From assembly GCF_900176515.1 (NCBI RefSeq), contig NZ_FWXV01000002.1:1922001-1986000 (forward strand): DNA of 64,000 bases. Reading direction: 5' to 3'. Position 1 is the stretch's first letter; each line of letters opens with the position of its first letter. This document shows, piece by piece, positions 7,545 to 17,144 of the stretch. A program made the translations under genes and the position numbers. Origin of the DNA: Kibdelosporangium aridum. GTDB taxonomy: Bacteria > Actinomycetota > Actinomycetes > Mycobacteriales > Pseudonocardiaceae. The notes under the pieces are model-generated. The model was not told the DNA's origin, did no database searches, and saw only the letters and a list, made by a program, of their open reading frames with translations.

Positions 7545-10082
7545 TCAGACTGGCTTCTCGCCGCTCAACAGCTGCGCGCAGCGGATCAGGCCGAGGTGGC
7601 TGTACGCCTGCGGGTGGTTGCCCAGTGAGCGCTCGGCGATCGGGTCGTACTCCTCCGGAAGCAGACCGGTCGGGCCCGCGCAGTCGACCATCTGCGCGAA
7701 CAGGTCCTCGGCCTCGGTCCGGCGGCCGCACATCAGGTACGCCTCGATCATCCAGGCGGCGCACAGGTGGAAGCCGCCCTCGTTGCCCGGCAGGCCGTCG
7801 TCCCGGTGGTAGCGGTACACAGTGGACCCACTGCGCAGCTCCGCCTCGATCGCGGTGACGGTCGAGGCGAACCGCTCGTCCGACGGGTCGAGCAGGCCGG
7901 ACAGGCCGACGAACAACGACGCCGCGTCCAGGTCCGTGCCGTCGTAGGCCGTGGTGAACGACTTGACCTCGTCGTTCCAGCCCTTGGTCAGGATGTCCGT
8001 GGCGATCTTGTCGCGCAGCGCGTGCCATTCCGGGTTCGGCTGGCGGCCATAGGTTTCCGCCAACGTGATGGCCCGGTCGATGGTCAGCCAGCACATCACC
8101 TTGGAGTACACGTGGTGGCGCGGGCGGTGCCGCTCTTCCCAGATGCCGTGGTCCGGCTCTTCCCACCGGCGCGCGACGGCCTCGGCCATCGCGTTGGTCA
8201 TCTTCCAGTCGTCGTCGGTGAGTTTCCCGCGTGCCAGGGAAAGCGCCGCGACCAGGTCGACGACCGGGCCGAACACGTCGAGCTGAACCTGCTGGTTGGC
8301 AAGGTTTCCGACGCGCACGGGCCGCGAACCCGCGTAGCCGGGCAGCGTGTCGATCACGGCCTCAGGGCCAAGACCGGTGCCGGCCAACGTGTACAGCGGG
8401 TGCAGCCGCTCCGGGCCGGGAACCGTGGCCAGAACCCCGTGCACCCAGTTGAGGAACGCCTCGGCCTCGGCGGTGGAACCCAGCGACACCAACGCTTTCG
8501 CGGTCAGTGCGCCGTCACGCAGCCAGCAGTACCGGTAGTCCCAGTTGCGGATGCCGCCGATCTCCTCGGGCAGCGAAGTGGTGGCGGCGGCCATGATCCC
8601 GCCGGTCTCGCTGTGGCACAGGCCGCGCAGCGTCAGCGCCGAGCGGATCACCAGTTCCCGCTCGACCTCCGGGAACCGCAAGGAGCCGAGCCATTCCGTC
8701 CAGTACCGGTTGGCGCGGTTCTTGCGCTCCGGCTCCGGGATCGGGTCCGGTGCCAGATCGTCTGTGCCGCAACGCAGTTCCAGCAGCACCGGCTCGCCGT
8801 TCGGGCTGACGATCGCCCGGGCGGTGTCGTGCATGCCGTCCGAGGTGATCTCCCAGTCCACGCCGGGGGAGTGCAGCGCCATCGGGTCGGACGTGCCGAC
8901 CACGCGCAGGCCGTTCTCGTTGCGCACCAGCTTGACCGGCACCTGGCCGAACTCCGGGCGCGGCGCGAACTCGACGATCGCCCGGCTGCTGCCGGTGATC
9001 GTGCGGATCAGGTCCGTGCGGTGCGGCTGGGCGTAGTGCTCCAGGTAGTCCGTGACCAGCAGGCCCGACCAGCGGGTCTCCACGGTCATCGTGCCCGGCA
9101 GGTAACGCTGCCCCAGCGGAAGACCGCCGCGTTCCGGCGTGATCGACAGGTGCCCGGCGCTCGGGCCGCCGAGCAGGTCGGCGAACACCGCGGCCGAGTC
9201 GGGCTCCGGGTGGCACAACCAGGTGACGCGAGCTTCGGGTGTCAGCAACGCGACCGAACGCTCGTTCGCCAGCATGGTCAGCCGCTCGATCGGGGTGGCC
9301 TGCTCGCCGTACAGCCAGTTCCTGCGCTCCTCCAACAGGAACGCGAGCATCGCGGCCACCGCGGGGGTGTCGTCGATGCGGAACTGCGCGAGCGTCTCGC
9401 CGCCGCCGACCTTGACGCCGAGGTCCGGCCCGGACAGCCGGGCGAAGGCCTTCTCATCGGTCACGTCGTCACCGACGAAGATCGCCGCCGTCGCACCCAT
9501 CTGGTGCCGCAGCACGTCCAGGGCGTGGCCCTTGTCGGTCTGCACCACGGCGAGCTCGATGACCGCTTTGCCTTCGGTCACCTGCACACCTTCCCAGGTG
9601 CACGGACCGGTGCGGACGGCCTCGGCGATCCGGTCGGCGATCGACTGCTCGGCCCGCCGGTAGTGCACCGCGATGCTGGCCGGCTTGACCTCGAGGTGGA
9701 CGCCTTCGGCCCCGTCGACCAGCCGCTCGAGCTCGGCCTCGATCTTGGTGTGCAGTTCCCGCGCGGGTCCGTTGAGCGAGTGCACGAAGCCGATGTCGAA
9801 CTCGGATCCGTGGCTGCCGACCAAGTGCACCTCGGCGGGCAGCCGCGACATCGTCGCGAGGTCGCGCAGCGCCCGGCCGGAGATCACCGCGGTGGTGGTC
9901 TCGTGCAGACCGGCAAGCGAACGCAGCGCGTGCACGGATTCCGGTTGGGGCCGTGCTTTCTCCGGGTCTTCGACGATCGGCGCAAGCGTCCCGTCGTAGT
10001 CGCACGCGACCAACAGTCGGGGGGTGCGTGCGAGCTGAACGATCGCCCGCCTCAGTTCGGCGGGGAGAGCCTCGGCAGTCAC
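7545..10082 (-). CDS. otsB: Trehalose-6-phosphate phosphatase fused to a GH15 trehalase-like domain
   Basis: An 845-residue two-domain protein. Residues about 1-255 are a HAD trehalose-phosphatase: ACDYDGTLAPI (nucleophile), VISGRAL, GSHGSEF and FVGDDVTDEKAF. After a short linker (NWLYGEQATPIERL), residues about 265-845 form a glycoside hydrolase family 15 (alpha/alpha)6 domain: WDYRYCWLRDGALT and the C-terminal catalytic region GLLPEEYDP. The first domain would release trehalose from Tre6P and the second resembles trehalases/glucoamylases that cleave it. RBS GAGGAG precedes the GTG start. It lies 67 bp downstream of otsA. Whether the GH15 part acts on trehalose or another alpha-glucan is not decided by sequence. 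Confidence 0.9.
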   Translation of the reverse strand: MTAEALPAELRRAIVQLARTPRLLVACDYDGTLAPIVEDPEKARPQPESVHALRSLAGLHETTTAVISGRALRDLATMSRLPAEVHLVGSHGSEFDIGFVHSLNGPARELHTKIEAELERLVDGAEGVHLEVKPASIAVHYRRAEQSIADRIAEAVRTGPCTWEGVQVTEGKAVIELAVVQTDKGHALDVLRHQMGATAAIFVGDDVTDEKAFARLSGPDLGVKVGGGETLAQFRIDDTPAVAAMLAFLLEERRNWLYGEQATPIERLTMLANERSVALLTPEARVTWLCHPEPDSAAVFADLLGGPSAGHLSITPERGGLPLGQRYLPGTMTVETRWSGLLVTDYLEHYAQPHRTDLIRTITGSSRAIVEFAPRPEFGQVPVKLVRNENGLRVVGTSDPMALHSPGVDWEITSDGMHDTARAIVSPNGEPVLLELRCGTDDLAPDPIPEPERKNRANRYWTEWLGSLRFPEVERELVIRSALTLRGLCHSETGGIMAAATTSLPEEIGGIRNWDYRYCWLRDGALTAKALVSLGSTAEAEAFLNWVHGVLATVPGPERLHPLYTLAGTGLGPEAVIDTLPGYAGSRPVRVGNLANQQVQLDVFGPVVDLVAALSLARGKLTDDDWKMTNAMAEAVARRWEEPDHGIWEERHRPRHHVYSKVMCWLTIDRAITLAETYGRQPNPEWHALRDKIATDILTKGWNDEVKSFTTAYDGTDLDAASLFVGLSGLLDPSDERFASTVTAIEAELRSGSTVYRYHRDDGLPGNEGGFHLCAAWMIEAYLMCGRRTEAEDLFAQMVDCAGPTGLLPEEYDPIAERSLGNHPQAYSHLGLIRCAQLLSGEKPV

Positions 10083-10149
10083 GCCTTCTCCTCGTGCTCC
10101 AGCGTGGCAGCCATTGCCACTATCGGGTGAAGTTACGATCTGAACTGAT

Positions 10150-11574
10150 TCAGTTCAACCCCTGTGACCCCAGAGCCTCCAGGAACGACCGTGCCCAACG
10201 GTCGACGTCGTGGGTGAGCACCTGGCGTCGCAGAGCGCGCATCCTACGGCGGCCCTCCGCAGGGTCGATCGTAAGGGCCGCATGCAGCGCGTTCTTCACC
10301 CCATCAAGATCATGTGGGTTGACCAGGAACGCGCTGGTGAGCTCGGCGGCCGCGCCGGCGAACTCACTGAGCACAAGGGTGCCGCCCAGGTCATGCCGGC
10401 ACGCCACGTACTCCTTGCACACGAGGTTCATCCCGTCGCGCACCGGTGTGACCACCATGACGTCCGCGGCGGAGAAGAACGCGACCAGCTCGCGCCGGTC
10501 CACCGACTGGTGCAGGTAGTGCACGACCGGGTGACCCACTTTGCCGAACTCGCCGTTGATCCGGCTGACCACCTGCTCGATGCCCTGGCGCATCCGCTGG
10601 TAGTGCTCGACCCGTTCGCGGCTGGGGGTGGCCAGCTGGACCATGGTCACCTCATCGGGGTCCACCCGGCCCTCGATGAGCAGCTCCTGCAACGCGTGCA
10701 GCCGCACGTCGATGCCCTTGGTGTAGTCGAGGCGATCGACCCCGAGCAAGATCTTCTTCGGGTTGCCCAGGTCGGTCCTGATCTGCTGGGCACGCTGGAT
10801 GGTGTCCCGTTTGCGGGCCATCCCGTCCAGTCCGGCCGAGTCGATGGAGATCGGGAACGCGCCGACCCGGACCGGCCGGTCGCCGACGTGGATCAGGCCG
10901 GGCCTGGTCCGCACGCCGACCGCGGCACGGCTCGGCTCAAGGCCGACCAACCGCCGTGCCAGCCACAGAAAGTTCTGTGCGCCACCCGGTCGGTGGAACC
11001 CGACCAGGTCAGCGCCGAGCAGTCCGCGCACGATCTCGGTCCGCCACGGCAGCTGCATGAACAGCTCGACCGGCGGGAACGGGATGTGCAGGAAGAAACC
11101 GATCCGCAGGTCCGGCCGCTGCTCGCGGAGCAACTGCGGGACCAGTTGGAGCTGGTAGTCCTGGACCCACACGGTCGCGCCCGGCGAGGCGACGGCCGCG
11201 GTGGCCTCGGCGAACCGGTGGTTGACCTTGACGTAGCTGTCCCACCACGCCCGGTCGAACACCGGAGGTTCCACCACATCGTGGTACAGCGGCCACAGGG
11301 TGGCGTTGGAGAAGCCTTCGTAGTAGTCGCGGACGTCGGCGGCCGACAGGGTGACCGGGATCAGTCGCAGGCCGTCGTCCTCGAACTCCTCCACGTCCAC
11401 GTCCGGCACACCCGGCCAGCCGACCCACGCGCCGCTCTTGGATCTCAAGAACGGCTCGAGGGCACTGACCAGTCCGCCTGGGCTGTGCTTCCAACGTTGC
11501 GTGCCGTCTTCCGCACGCTCGAGGTCAACCGGGAGCCGGTTGGCCACGACGATGAAGTCCGCACCGCTGTTCAC
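10150..11574 (-). CDS. otsA: Trehalose-6-phosphate synthase
   Basis: GT20 retaining glycosyltransferase making trehalose-6-phosphate from a nucleotide-glucose donor and glucose-6-phosphate. Signatures: DFIVVANRLPVDL at the N-terminus, VQDYQLQLVPQLLRE (actinobacterial form of HDYHL), FFLHIPFPP, VDRLDYTKGIDVRLHAL and the C-terminal donor-binding RDGMNLVCKEYVA. The GTG at 11574 is preferred because AAGGAGG lies 10 bp upstream; an in-frame GTG nine codons earlier is possible. With the downstream OtsB fusion it forms a complete trehalose pathway, relevant to osmotic and desiccation stress as is the ectoine cluster. Confidence 0.95.
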   Translation of the reverse strand: MNSGADFIVVANRLPVDLERAEDGTQRWKHSPGGLVSALEPFLRSKSGAWVGWPGVPDVDVEEFEDDGLRLIPVTLSAADVRDYYEGFSNATLWPLYHDVVEPPVFDRAWWDSYVKVNHRFAEATAAVASPGATVWVQDYQLQLVPQLLREQRPDLRIGFFLHIPFPPVELFMQLPWRTEIVRGLLGADLVGFHRPGGAQNFLWLARRLVGLEPSRAAVGVRTRPGLIHVGDRPVRVGAFPISIDSAGLDGMARKRDTIQRAQQIRTDLGNPKKILLGVDRLDYTKGIDVRLHALQELLIEGRVDPDEVTMVQLATPSRERVEHYQRMRQGIEQVVSRINGEFGKVGHPVVHYLHQSVDRRELVAFFSAADVMVVTPVRDGMNLVCKEYVACRHDLGGTLVLSEFAGAAAELTSAFLVNPHDLDGVKNALHAALTIDPAEGRRRMRALRRQVLTHDVDRWARSFLEALGSQGLN

Positions 11575-11665
11575 CGGGAGAGAGCCTCCTTGTGATGACA
11601 CTGACTAAAAGACAGTAGCCAGTTAGGCCGCTGAGCGCGTCCGGCAAACGGTCAGGTGGTAAGTC

Positions 11666-13009
11666 TCACTTAGACGCCGTTGTCTCCAGCTCCAGCCGTT
11701 GCCACGTCGGCCCGACCAGTCTGATGGCACCGAGCCGTCGCTCCAACCTACCGAGGCTCACTCGTACAGGTTGTGCCAGGTATTCGCCGAGAACCACGCC
11801 CGCGCCCAGCGCCAGGGCGATGCCGAGGGCCGTCATCAGCGTCACGACACCGGCCGAGGTGCCGTCGACCGCGAGCTCGTAGAGCGACCGATATGTCGTA
11901 AGTCCAGGAAACAGGGGTGTCATCCCGGAGACCGCGACGACAAGAGGAGTGACGCCCAGTCGTCGCGCCATCACTCCGCCGCAGAACCCGATCCCCGCCG
12001 CGGCAACCGCCGACGCCACGATCGGCCCGGCTCCACCGAGCACGAGTCCGCCGTAGCCCAACGCGCCGAGCGCACCCGCCGCGCTGGCGACCATCATCGA
12101 CCGCATCGTTGCGTAGCTCGCCAGGGCGAAGCAGCCCGCCGCGGCAGCACCGGCCACTGTCTGCAACGGCAGCCGCAGCGCGGTCGGCGGCAGCGCCTCC
12201 GCCATGGGCACCCGTGGCAAGCCCAACTCCGAGGCCATGTTCAGTGCCAGCACAACCCCGCCAATGAGGCCCGCGGTCATCAACGCGACCTCCATCGCGC
12301 GCCCTGCGGCCGTCACGTTGTAGCCCGTGATGGCGTCCTGCACGGTGCCGACGACGCTAAGTCCGGACAGCAGGACCGTGATGGCAGCGGCCACGACGAG
12401 CGTTGGTGACTCACCGAGCCACCCTGTCGACACAACCGCGAGCGCCCCACCCGTGGCGAGGGCGCCGCCAAGCACCTGCTGGAAGAAGAACGGCAGATTG
12501 TGCCGGTTGAGAATCCGTCCGATGCGGTCGATGACAGCGGTGATGACGGCGGCAGCCAACGCGACAAGCGGCCCGCCACCCAGCAACACGGTGACGCTCG
12601 CGGCCATACCGGCCCATGCGGCCGTCGCTACCCATCGTGGGTAGGGGTGCCGTGCGTTGACGATCCGGTCGAGCCGACGCGCAGCCTCGGTTGCCGTCGT
12701 CCTGCGTCGCGTGATGTCCCGGACAAGCTGCTCGACGGCGGCGAGGCGCGTGTAGTCCAACCCCCTTGACCGCACGACTCGCAACGACGTCACAGGTGCG
12801 AACTCAGCGCCCCGATGGCAGCACGCGGTGATGGAGGTGAACGTCACATCCACCTGGCACTGCTCAAGGCCGCAAGCGTTTGCGACAGCAATGATCGTCG
12901 CGGTCACATCGGAGGCGCCCGCACCGGAGCTCAACTGCACTTCTCCGATCCGCAACGCCAGGTCGAGCACCTGATTGACAACCGACTCGGCCGGCACGAA
13001 CTGCGCCAC
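11666..13009 (-). CDS. Threonine/serine exporter (ThrE family)
   Basis: Membrane exporter with the ThrE layout: an N-terminal soluble domain (VLDLALRIGEVQLSSGAGAS; VDVTFTSITACCHRG) followed by about ten hydrophobic helices from the motif HPYPRWVATAAWAGM onward. ThrE proteins export threonine and serine by proton motive force. The open frame extends to 13168, but a GGAGG seven bases before the GTG at 13009 and family alignment favour this start. It lies alone between otsA and a tRNA gene. Confidence 0.85.
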   Translation of the reverse strand: MAQFVPAESVVNQVLDLALRIGEVQLSSGAGASDVTATIIAVANACGLEQCQVDVTFTSITACCHRGAEFAPVTSLRVVRSRGLDYTRLAAVEQLVRDITRRRTTATEAARRLDRIVNARHPYPRWVATAAWAGMAASVTVLLGGGPLVALAAAVITAVIDRIGRILNRHNLPFFFQQVLGGALATGGALAVVSTGWLGESPTLVVAAAITVLLSGLSVVGTVQDAITGYNVTAAGRAMEVALMTAGLIGGVVLALNMASELGLPRVPMAEALPPTALRLPLQTVAGAAAAGCFALASYATMRSMMVASAAGALGALGYGGLVLGGAGPIVASAVAAAGIGFCGGVMARRLGVTPLVVAVSGMTPLFPGLTTYRSLYELAVDGTSAGVVTLMTALGIALALGAGVVLGEYLAQPVRVSLGRLERRLGAIRLVGPTWQRLELETTASK

Positions 13010-13175
13010 TACCACTCCTCCCGTGCCTCGTTTCCCGCGTGGCATCGCAGGAGGAAGAAGAGGTGTAACAGTGTCGTGCACCACAAACAGGTTTAGCGGG
13101 AAACGGCCCAACGCCCCGGGCTGGTTCAAGCGCAACGTGCCCAGCGCTGGATCGGAAGGAGCTCGCACCGTGGGG

Positions 13176-13196
13176 TCTGGGGGCTCGGCCCCCAGA
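13176..13196 (-). terminator. Hairpin downstream of tRNA-Thr
   Basis: Perfect 9-bp stem (13176-13184 with 13188-13196) with a 3-nt loop, no U-run, 58 bp beyond the 3' end of the minus-strand tRNA. This is the U-less hairpin style common in high-GC actinobacteria. Confidence 0.6.
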
Positions 13197-13253
13197 AGAC
13201 ACCGCGTCTTGGGCGGCCCACGCTGGGAGCCGGCCAGCGGCTGACGCCGCCCG

Positions 13254-13326
13254 AGCCGGTGACGGGACTCGAACCCGTAACCTTTCGCTTACAAGGCGAG
13301 TGCTCTGCCAATTGAGCTACACCGGC
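13254..13326 (-). tRNA. tRNA-Thr (anticodon TGT)
   Basis: A complete 73-nt cloverleaf on the minus strand. The 7-bp acceptor pairs GCCGGTG with CACCGGC; the D arm is GCTC...GAGC. The anticodon loop CTTGTAA gives anticodon TGT, reading ACA threonine codons. The T arm is ACGGG-TTCGAGT-CCCGT, and the discriminator base is T. CCA is not encoded. Confidence 0.95.
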
Positions 13327-13384
13327 GAACTGTCCGACAACATCGTAAGCAGACAGTCGAGCGGTTAAGTACACCGGCTCCCGT

Positions 13385-14020
13385 TTAGCGCAACCAGCTC
13401 AGCAGGGCTCCGCAGGCCATCAGGGTGGGCAGGCACCAGCGCATCGTGTTGATCTGGCGCTGTTTCGTGTCGCGGTCCAGCACGTGATCCGGGTACACCG
13501 ACACCGCCCAGGCCGCCGACATCAAGAACAGGCTCCCGGTGACCGCTGGCCACACAGGGATCTCGACAAAGGTCGTCGGCCACAGGAAGTACGGCACGAC
13601 CAAAGCGACGATCCCGAGCGACAGGGCACCCGCCGAGATCACCAAGTGCCGTTTCACGGCCAGGAACGCGATGAACACCACCAGGGCGGCACCGAAGGAC
13701 ACCACCGCACCGGTCCTGATGACCGCCGTCGGCAGCTCGTTCATCACGGCCGGAACCCCGGACGCCAGGATGACCAGACCAGCGATACCCAAAGTGCCTT
13801 GGATCGCGGCGGGCACGAACTTCACCGGCTGCAGGCCTGGCGCGAACACCCGCGCGTACGAGGCGGGATCGCCGAACGCCTGCTGTGGTGTCTTGCCGGT
13901 GTCGGCGCAGTACGCCTCGACCGAGTCGAGCAGCTGCTCGATCCGTTCGCTGGACAGATCCCTGGTGCGTAACTCCCGAAGCAGGGCTTGCTGCCACGGA
14001 TCGAGCTTGCGGGTGATCAT
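13385..14020 (-). CDS. Membrane protein with N-terminal HAAS-like helical domain
   Basis: About 211 residues. The N-terminal 60 residues (WQQALLRELRTRDLSSERIEQLLDSVEAYC) look like the helical signalling domain found before membrane segments in DUF1700/DUF1129-type proteins. Five to six hydrophobic helices follow (for example GTLGIAGLVILASGVPAVM and LGIVALVVPYFLW). The ATG at 14020, with CGGAG seven bases upstream, is chosen over a GTG 33 bp further upstream. Family members often sit beside PadR regulators; none is present here. Function unknown. Confidence 0.7.
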   Translation of the reverse strand: MITRKLDPWQQALLRELRTRDLSSERIEQLLDSVEAYCADTGKTPQQAFGDPASYARVFAPGLQPVKFVPAAIQGTLGIAGLVILASGVPAVMNELPTAVIRTGAVVSFGAALVVFIAFLAVKRHLVISAGALSLGIVALVVPYFLWPTTFVEIPVWPAVTGSLFLMSAAWAVSVYPDHVLDRDTKQRQINTMRWCLPTLMACGALLSWLR

Positions 14021-14060
14021 CGTTGCTCCGAGCAGGGCGGGAACTTTCCCCACAACCTAG

Positions 14061-16265
14061 TCAGGCAGTCAACCTCTCGATCTTGGCGGGAACGTGCTTG
14101 TGCCAAGGAGTTCCGGCGATCGGATCCCGCCAGTTCGAGTCGGTTAGTTCATTGGGCGCAGTGCCTGTCAGCTTGTTGTCGTAATTCAGGCCAAGGCCGT
14201 TGGGCAGAGAGACGTGGCCGGGCTGCATGCGGTCGTTGATTTCCACGGCTGCTTCCACCGATCCGCGTGTGGTGGTGACGATGGCGGTGCCGTCGTCTTG
14301 CAGGCCAAGGGCTTCGGCGTCCTGCGGGCTGATGCGCAGCGCGCCACGCGTGTCCCTGCGGCGCCATGCAGGGTCGCGCAAGATTGTGTTGGCGGTGAAC
14401 GACCGTCGTTCACCGGCGGACAGTACGAACGGGAATTCGTCGCTCGTCCAGGCCTGCGTGGTGTCCAGCTTGCGGATTTCGTCCAACAGACTGGGGATCG
14501 CGAGGTGGATCCGGCCGTCGTCGGTGCCCACGTAGCGCCAGGCGTCGGCGTACTCGTCGAGTGTGAGCGTGATGCCGGAGCGCGAGTTGAGAATCGCCTC
14601 GAACAACGCTTCACCGTCGGCGTGCCCCGCTCGTTTGACGGCGTCGGGGTACGTCATCGCACACTTCTGCGCTGCGAGCCAGAGAACCGCGGCGTTACGA
14701 GCACCGTTGGGCAGCTTCGGACCCAGCGTTTCGTAGAGCACGAAGGGTGCGAGCGGCGCGAGTTTGCCGCTCATCGCCCGCAGCATCGCCTGGGCAAAGG
14801 CTTCGCGGGTTTCGGCTTCGTGCAGTGGCGCGAGATCCTCGGCAGTGACGAGCCCGAGCGCACGGATCAGACGGGCGTAGATCTCCGCTTCGTTGAGTGT
14901 GCCCGGCAACGGATCGAGCACCGGGGCCCGCAAGTGGAACGTGTTGCGCGGGAACTCCAGGTTGAAGAACGTGGCTTCCCACTTCTCGAACTGGCTTGCC
15001 GCGGGCAGCACGTAATGTGCGTGCCGGGCGGTTTCGGTCATGGCCACGTCGATCACGACGACAAGGTCGAGCGCGTCCAACGCTTCGCGCATCCGCGGCG
15101 AGTCGGCGAGCGAGTGGACGGGGTTGGCGGATTCCACGATCATCGCCCGGAACCGCTTGGGGTGATCGGTGAGGATCTCGTCCGGGATCACGTTGCACGG
15201 CACCAGGTTCGCGAACATCGGCGTGTTGGTGACCGGCGTACGGCGGTCGCGGCGCGGGTCGTGCTTGGCGACTGGGACCAGCCACGAGTGCGTGTTCACC
15301 GCGCCCTGCTTGGCGAAGTTGCCGGTCAGCGCCCACAGCAGCTTTTCCAGATAGGAGCTCAGCGTGCTGTGCGGTGCCTGCTGGACACCGAGATCCTCCA
15401 AAATGGACATACTGCTCGCGGTGGCGATCTGCCTGGCAGCCTTGGTGATCAGCTACTCGGAAACACCGCAGCGCTGCGCGTATTCGGCGACCTTGATGTG
15501 GGCCATGTGCTCGAGCACCTGGGCGGAGTCAGTGGTGTGCTCGGCGAGGAAAGTGTGATCGACCAAGTCCTCCTGGACGACGACCGCCACCATGGCGGCG
15601 AGACACCACGCGTCGGTGCCCGGCTTGACCTGCAAGTGGATGTCCGCGAGGTCGGCGGTTTCGGTCCGGACCGGATCGATGACGATCAACGACCGCGCTG
15701 GATCCCGTGCGATCTCCTTGAGCACGACCCGTGCGCGCGGGAAACCGTGTGACTGCCAAGGGTTCTTGCCGACGAAGACGGAGACCTCGGCGTGTTCGAA
15801 GTCGGGCGCGGTATGTCCCCTGTGGAGCTGGGCGTCCACCCAGAACTCGCCGGTTTTCTCCTGCGCCAAGGCATTCGACCGATGCCACGCGCGAAGCCCA
15901 CGCATCAGCGCGGCGCTGTAGGCGCCGCCGAGGTGATTGCCTTGCCCGCCACCGCCGTAGAAGAAGATCGACTCTCCGCCGTGCGCGTCCCGGACCGCCT
16001 TGAGCCGCTCGGCGATCTCGGCGATGGCGGTGTCCCAGCTGATCTCCTCGAACTCGCCATTGTCCTTGCGGCGCAACGGGCTTGTCAGCCGATCGGACGC
16101 GTTCTGATAATGGTCGAGGCGCAGTGCCTTGTTGCAGGTGTATCCCGCCGACGCGACATGGTCCTTGTCGCCCCGGATCCGTTTGAACAGCCGGTCCTCG
16201 GTGAGCACCTCGATACCGCAGTTGCACGCGCAGAGGATGCACACCGACTTGTGCCACTGGTCCAT
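14061..16265 (-). pseudogene. Molybdopterin-dependent oxidoreductase interrupted by an in-frame TAG
   Basis: A formate-dehydrogenase/nitrate-reductase-like molybdenum enzyme of about 734 codons, read from the ATG at 16265 (MDQWHKSVCILC). The N-terminus has the [4Fe-4S] cysteines CILCACNC and, about 27 residues on, GYTCNKAL; then the MGD-binding core (FFYGGGGQGNHLGG, VGKNPWQSHGFPRAR, VIDPVRTETA) and, near the end, the C-terminal MopB barrel (GHVSLPNGLGLNY). A TAG at 15453-15455 stops translation after 270 residues (GVSE-stop-LITKAARQIA), and the remaining 463 codons continue in the same frame with full family similarity. A Glu or Gln codon mutated to TAG is the simplest reading. No Sec/UGA is involved. 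It follows the TetR gene by 61 bp. Confidence 0.85.
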
Positions 16266-16326
16266 CGCAGCGCTCCGGAAGAGTCGATTATGCCAACCGT
16301 CATACTCGACCGGTTCCGCACGGGCG

Positions 16327-16890
16327 TCAAGCGGAGTCGACGAGAAGATGCCCAAGCATCCGAGTCATCTCCCGCTCAACCCGGTCAAGAGCCCTGGTGT
16401 CCTGCCGAGCACGCGCGACCACCGTCGCCCCCTCGATCGACGTGATCAGCAAGGTCGCCGCGGACACCGCCCGTTCTTCGGAGACACCCCGCCTGACCAG
16501 CAAATCCGCAATGGTCCGTTCCCACTTGCCGAAGACCTCACCCGCAGCCCGATAAGCATCGACGGACTCGGCCGCGCCGAGAGCGGCAGCGACAATCGGG
16601 CAGCTGGTCTGAACGTTCTCGGAGAGCTCCGCCCGCCAGAACTCGAAGAGCGCCCGCGTCAACTCGATGGGATCGTCGAACTTGCCGATCATCCGGTTCA
16701 TCACCTCGCCGGCCCATGCGGTGGCCTCGGCGGCAAGCTGGTTCTTCCCACCGGGAAAGTGGTGATAGATCGACCCTCGCGGCGCCCCACTGTGCTCGAT
16801 GACGTCAGCAAGGGAAGTACCCGCGATCCCCCGCTCCCGGAAGAGCGTCACCGCACTGTGCACCATCGCCTTACGGACATCGCCTGCCAC
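16327..16890 (-). CDS. TetR/AcrR-family repressor
   Basis: 187 residues with an N-terminal helix-turn-helix (ALFRERGIAGTSLADVIEHSGAPRGSIYHHF split over residues about 14-46) and a YxaF/LmrA-like ligand domain (NVQTSCPIVAAALGA). The downstream molybdopterin oxidoreductase is 61 bp away on the same strand, so the two are probably cotranscribed and autoregulated; a palindrome lies just upstream of the start. The ligand is unknown. Confidence 0.9.
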   Translation of the reverse strand: MAGDVRKAMVHSAVTLFRERGIAGTSLADVIEHSGAPRGSIYHHFPGGKNQLAAEATAWAGEVMNRMIGKFDDPIELTRALFEFWRAELSENVQTSCPIVAAALGAAESVDAYRAAGEVFGKWERTIADLLVRRGVSEERAVSAATLLITSIEGATVVARARQDTRALDRVEREMTRMLGHLLVDSA

Positions 16891-16902
16891 GGCGACCAGC
16901 GT

Positions 16903-16922
16903 ACTATGACGATCAGCATAGT
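16903..16922. promoter_or_regulatory. Putative TetR operator
   Basis: Inverted repeat ACTATG-N8-CATAGT, 13-32 bp upstream of the tetR start codon and embedded in AT-richer sequence. Size, symmetry and position fit an autoregulatory TetR-family operator. Confidence 0.6.
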
Positions 16923-17144
16923 GAAATGCTCTGACGTTTCACTGTCATCTTTTCAAGCCAGCTGAAGCCGACCGTCAATTCAGCCAATTGCGTCACGGAG
17001 ACTTGCCGCGTTGTTCTCTTGGTAGCCAAGAGATTTGTCAGTAGAATTGCCGTGAGTCAGCGTGGCCATACCGTGAGTCGGGTCGCAGTCTTGGCGCACG
17101 GTCAACCTCCCTGCTGTCTTCATCTTCGAGGTGGGGAGGTGGAG

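Noticed and set aside
7767..10130. Very long open frame on the plus strand opposite otsB-GH15
   Set aside because: It lacks any recognisable domain and is rich in Arg/Gly/Val as expected of the antisense of a GC-rich gene; the minus-strand gene has clear catalytic motifs.
13010..13168. Longer N-terminus for the ThrE-type exporter
   Set aside because: The extra 53 codons lack family similarity, and a good GGAGG Shine-Dalgarno precedes the GTG at 13009.
15453..15455. TAG as pyrrolysine or other recoding in the molybdenum enzyme
   Set aside because: No pyl genes are seen, pyrrolysine is not expected in this lineage or family, and selenocysteine uses TGA; a nonsense mutation is simpler.
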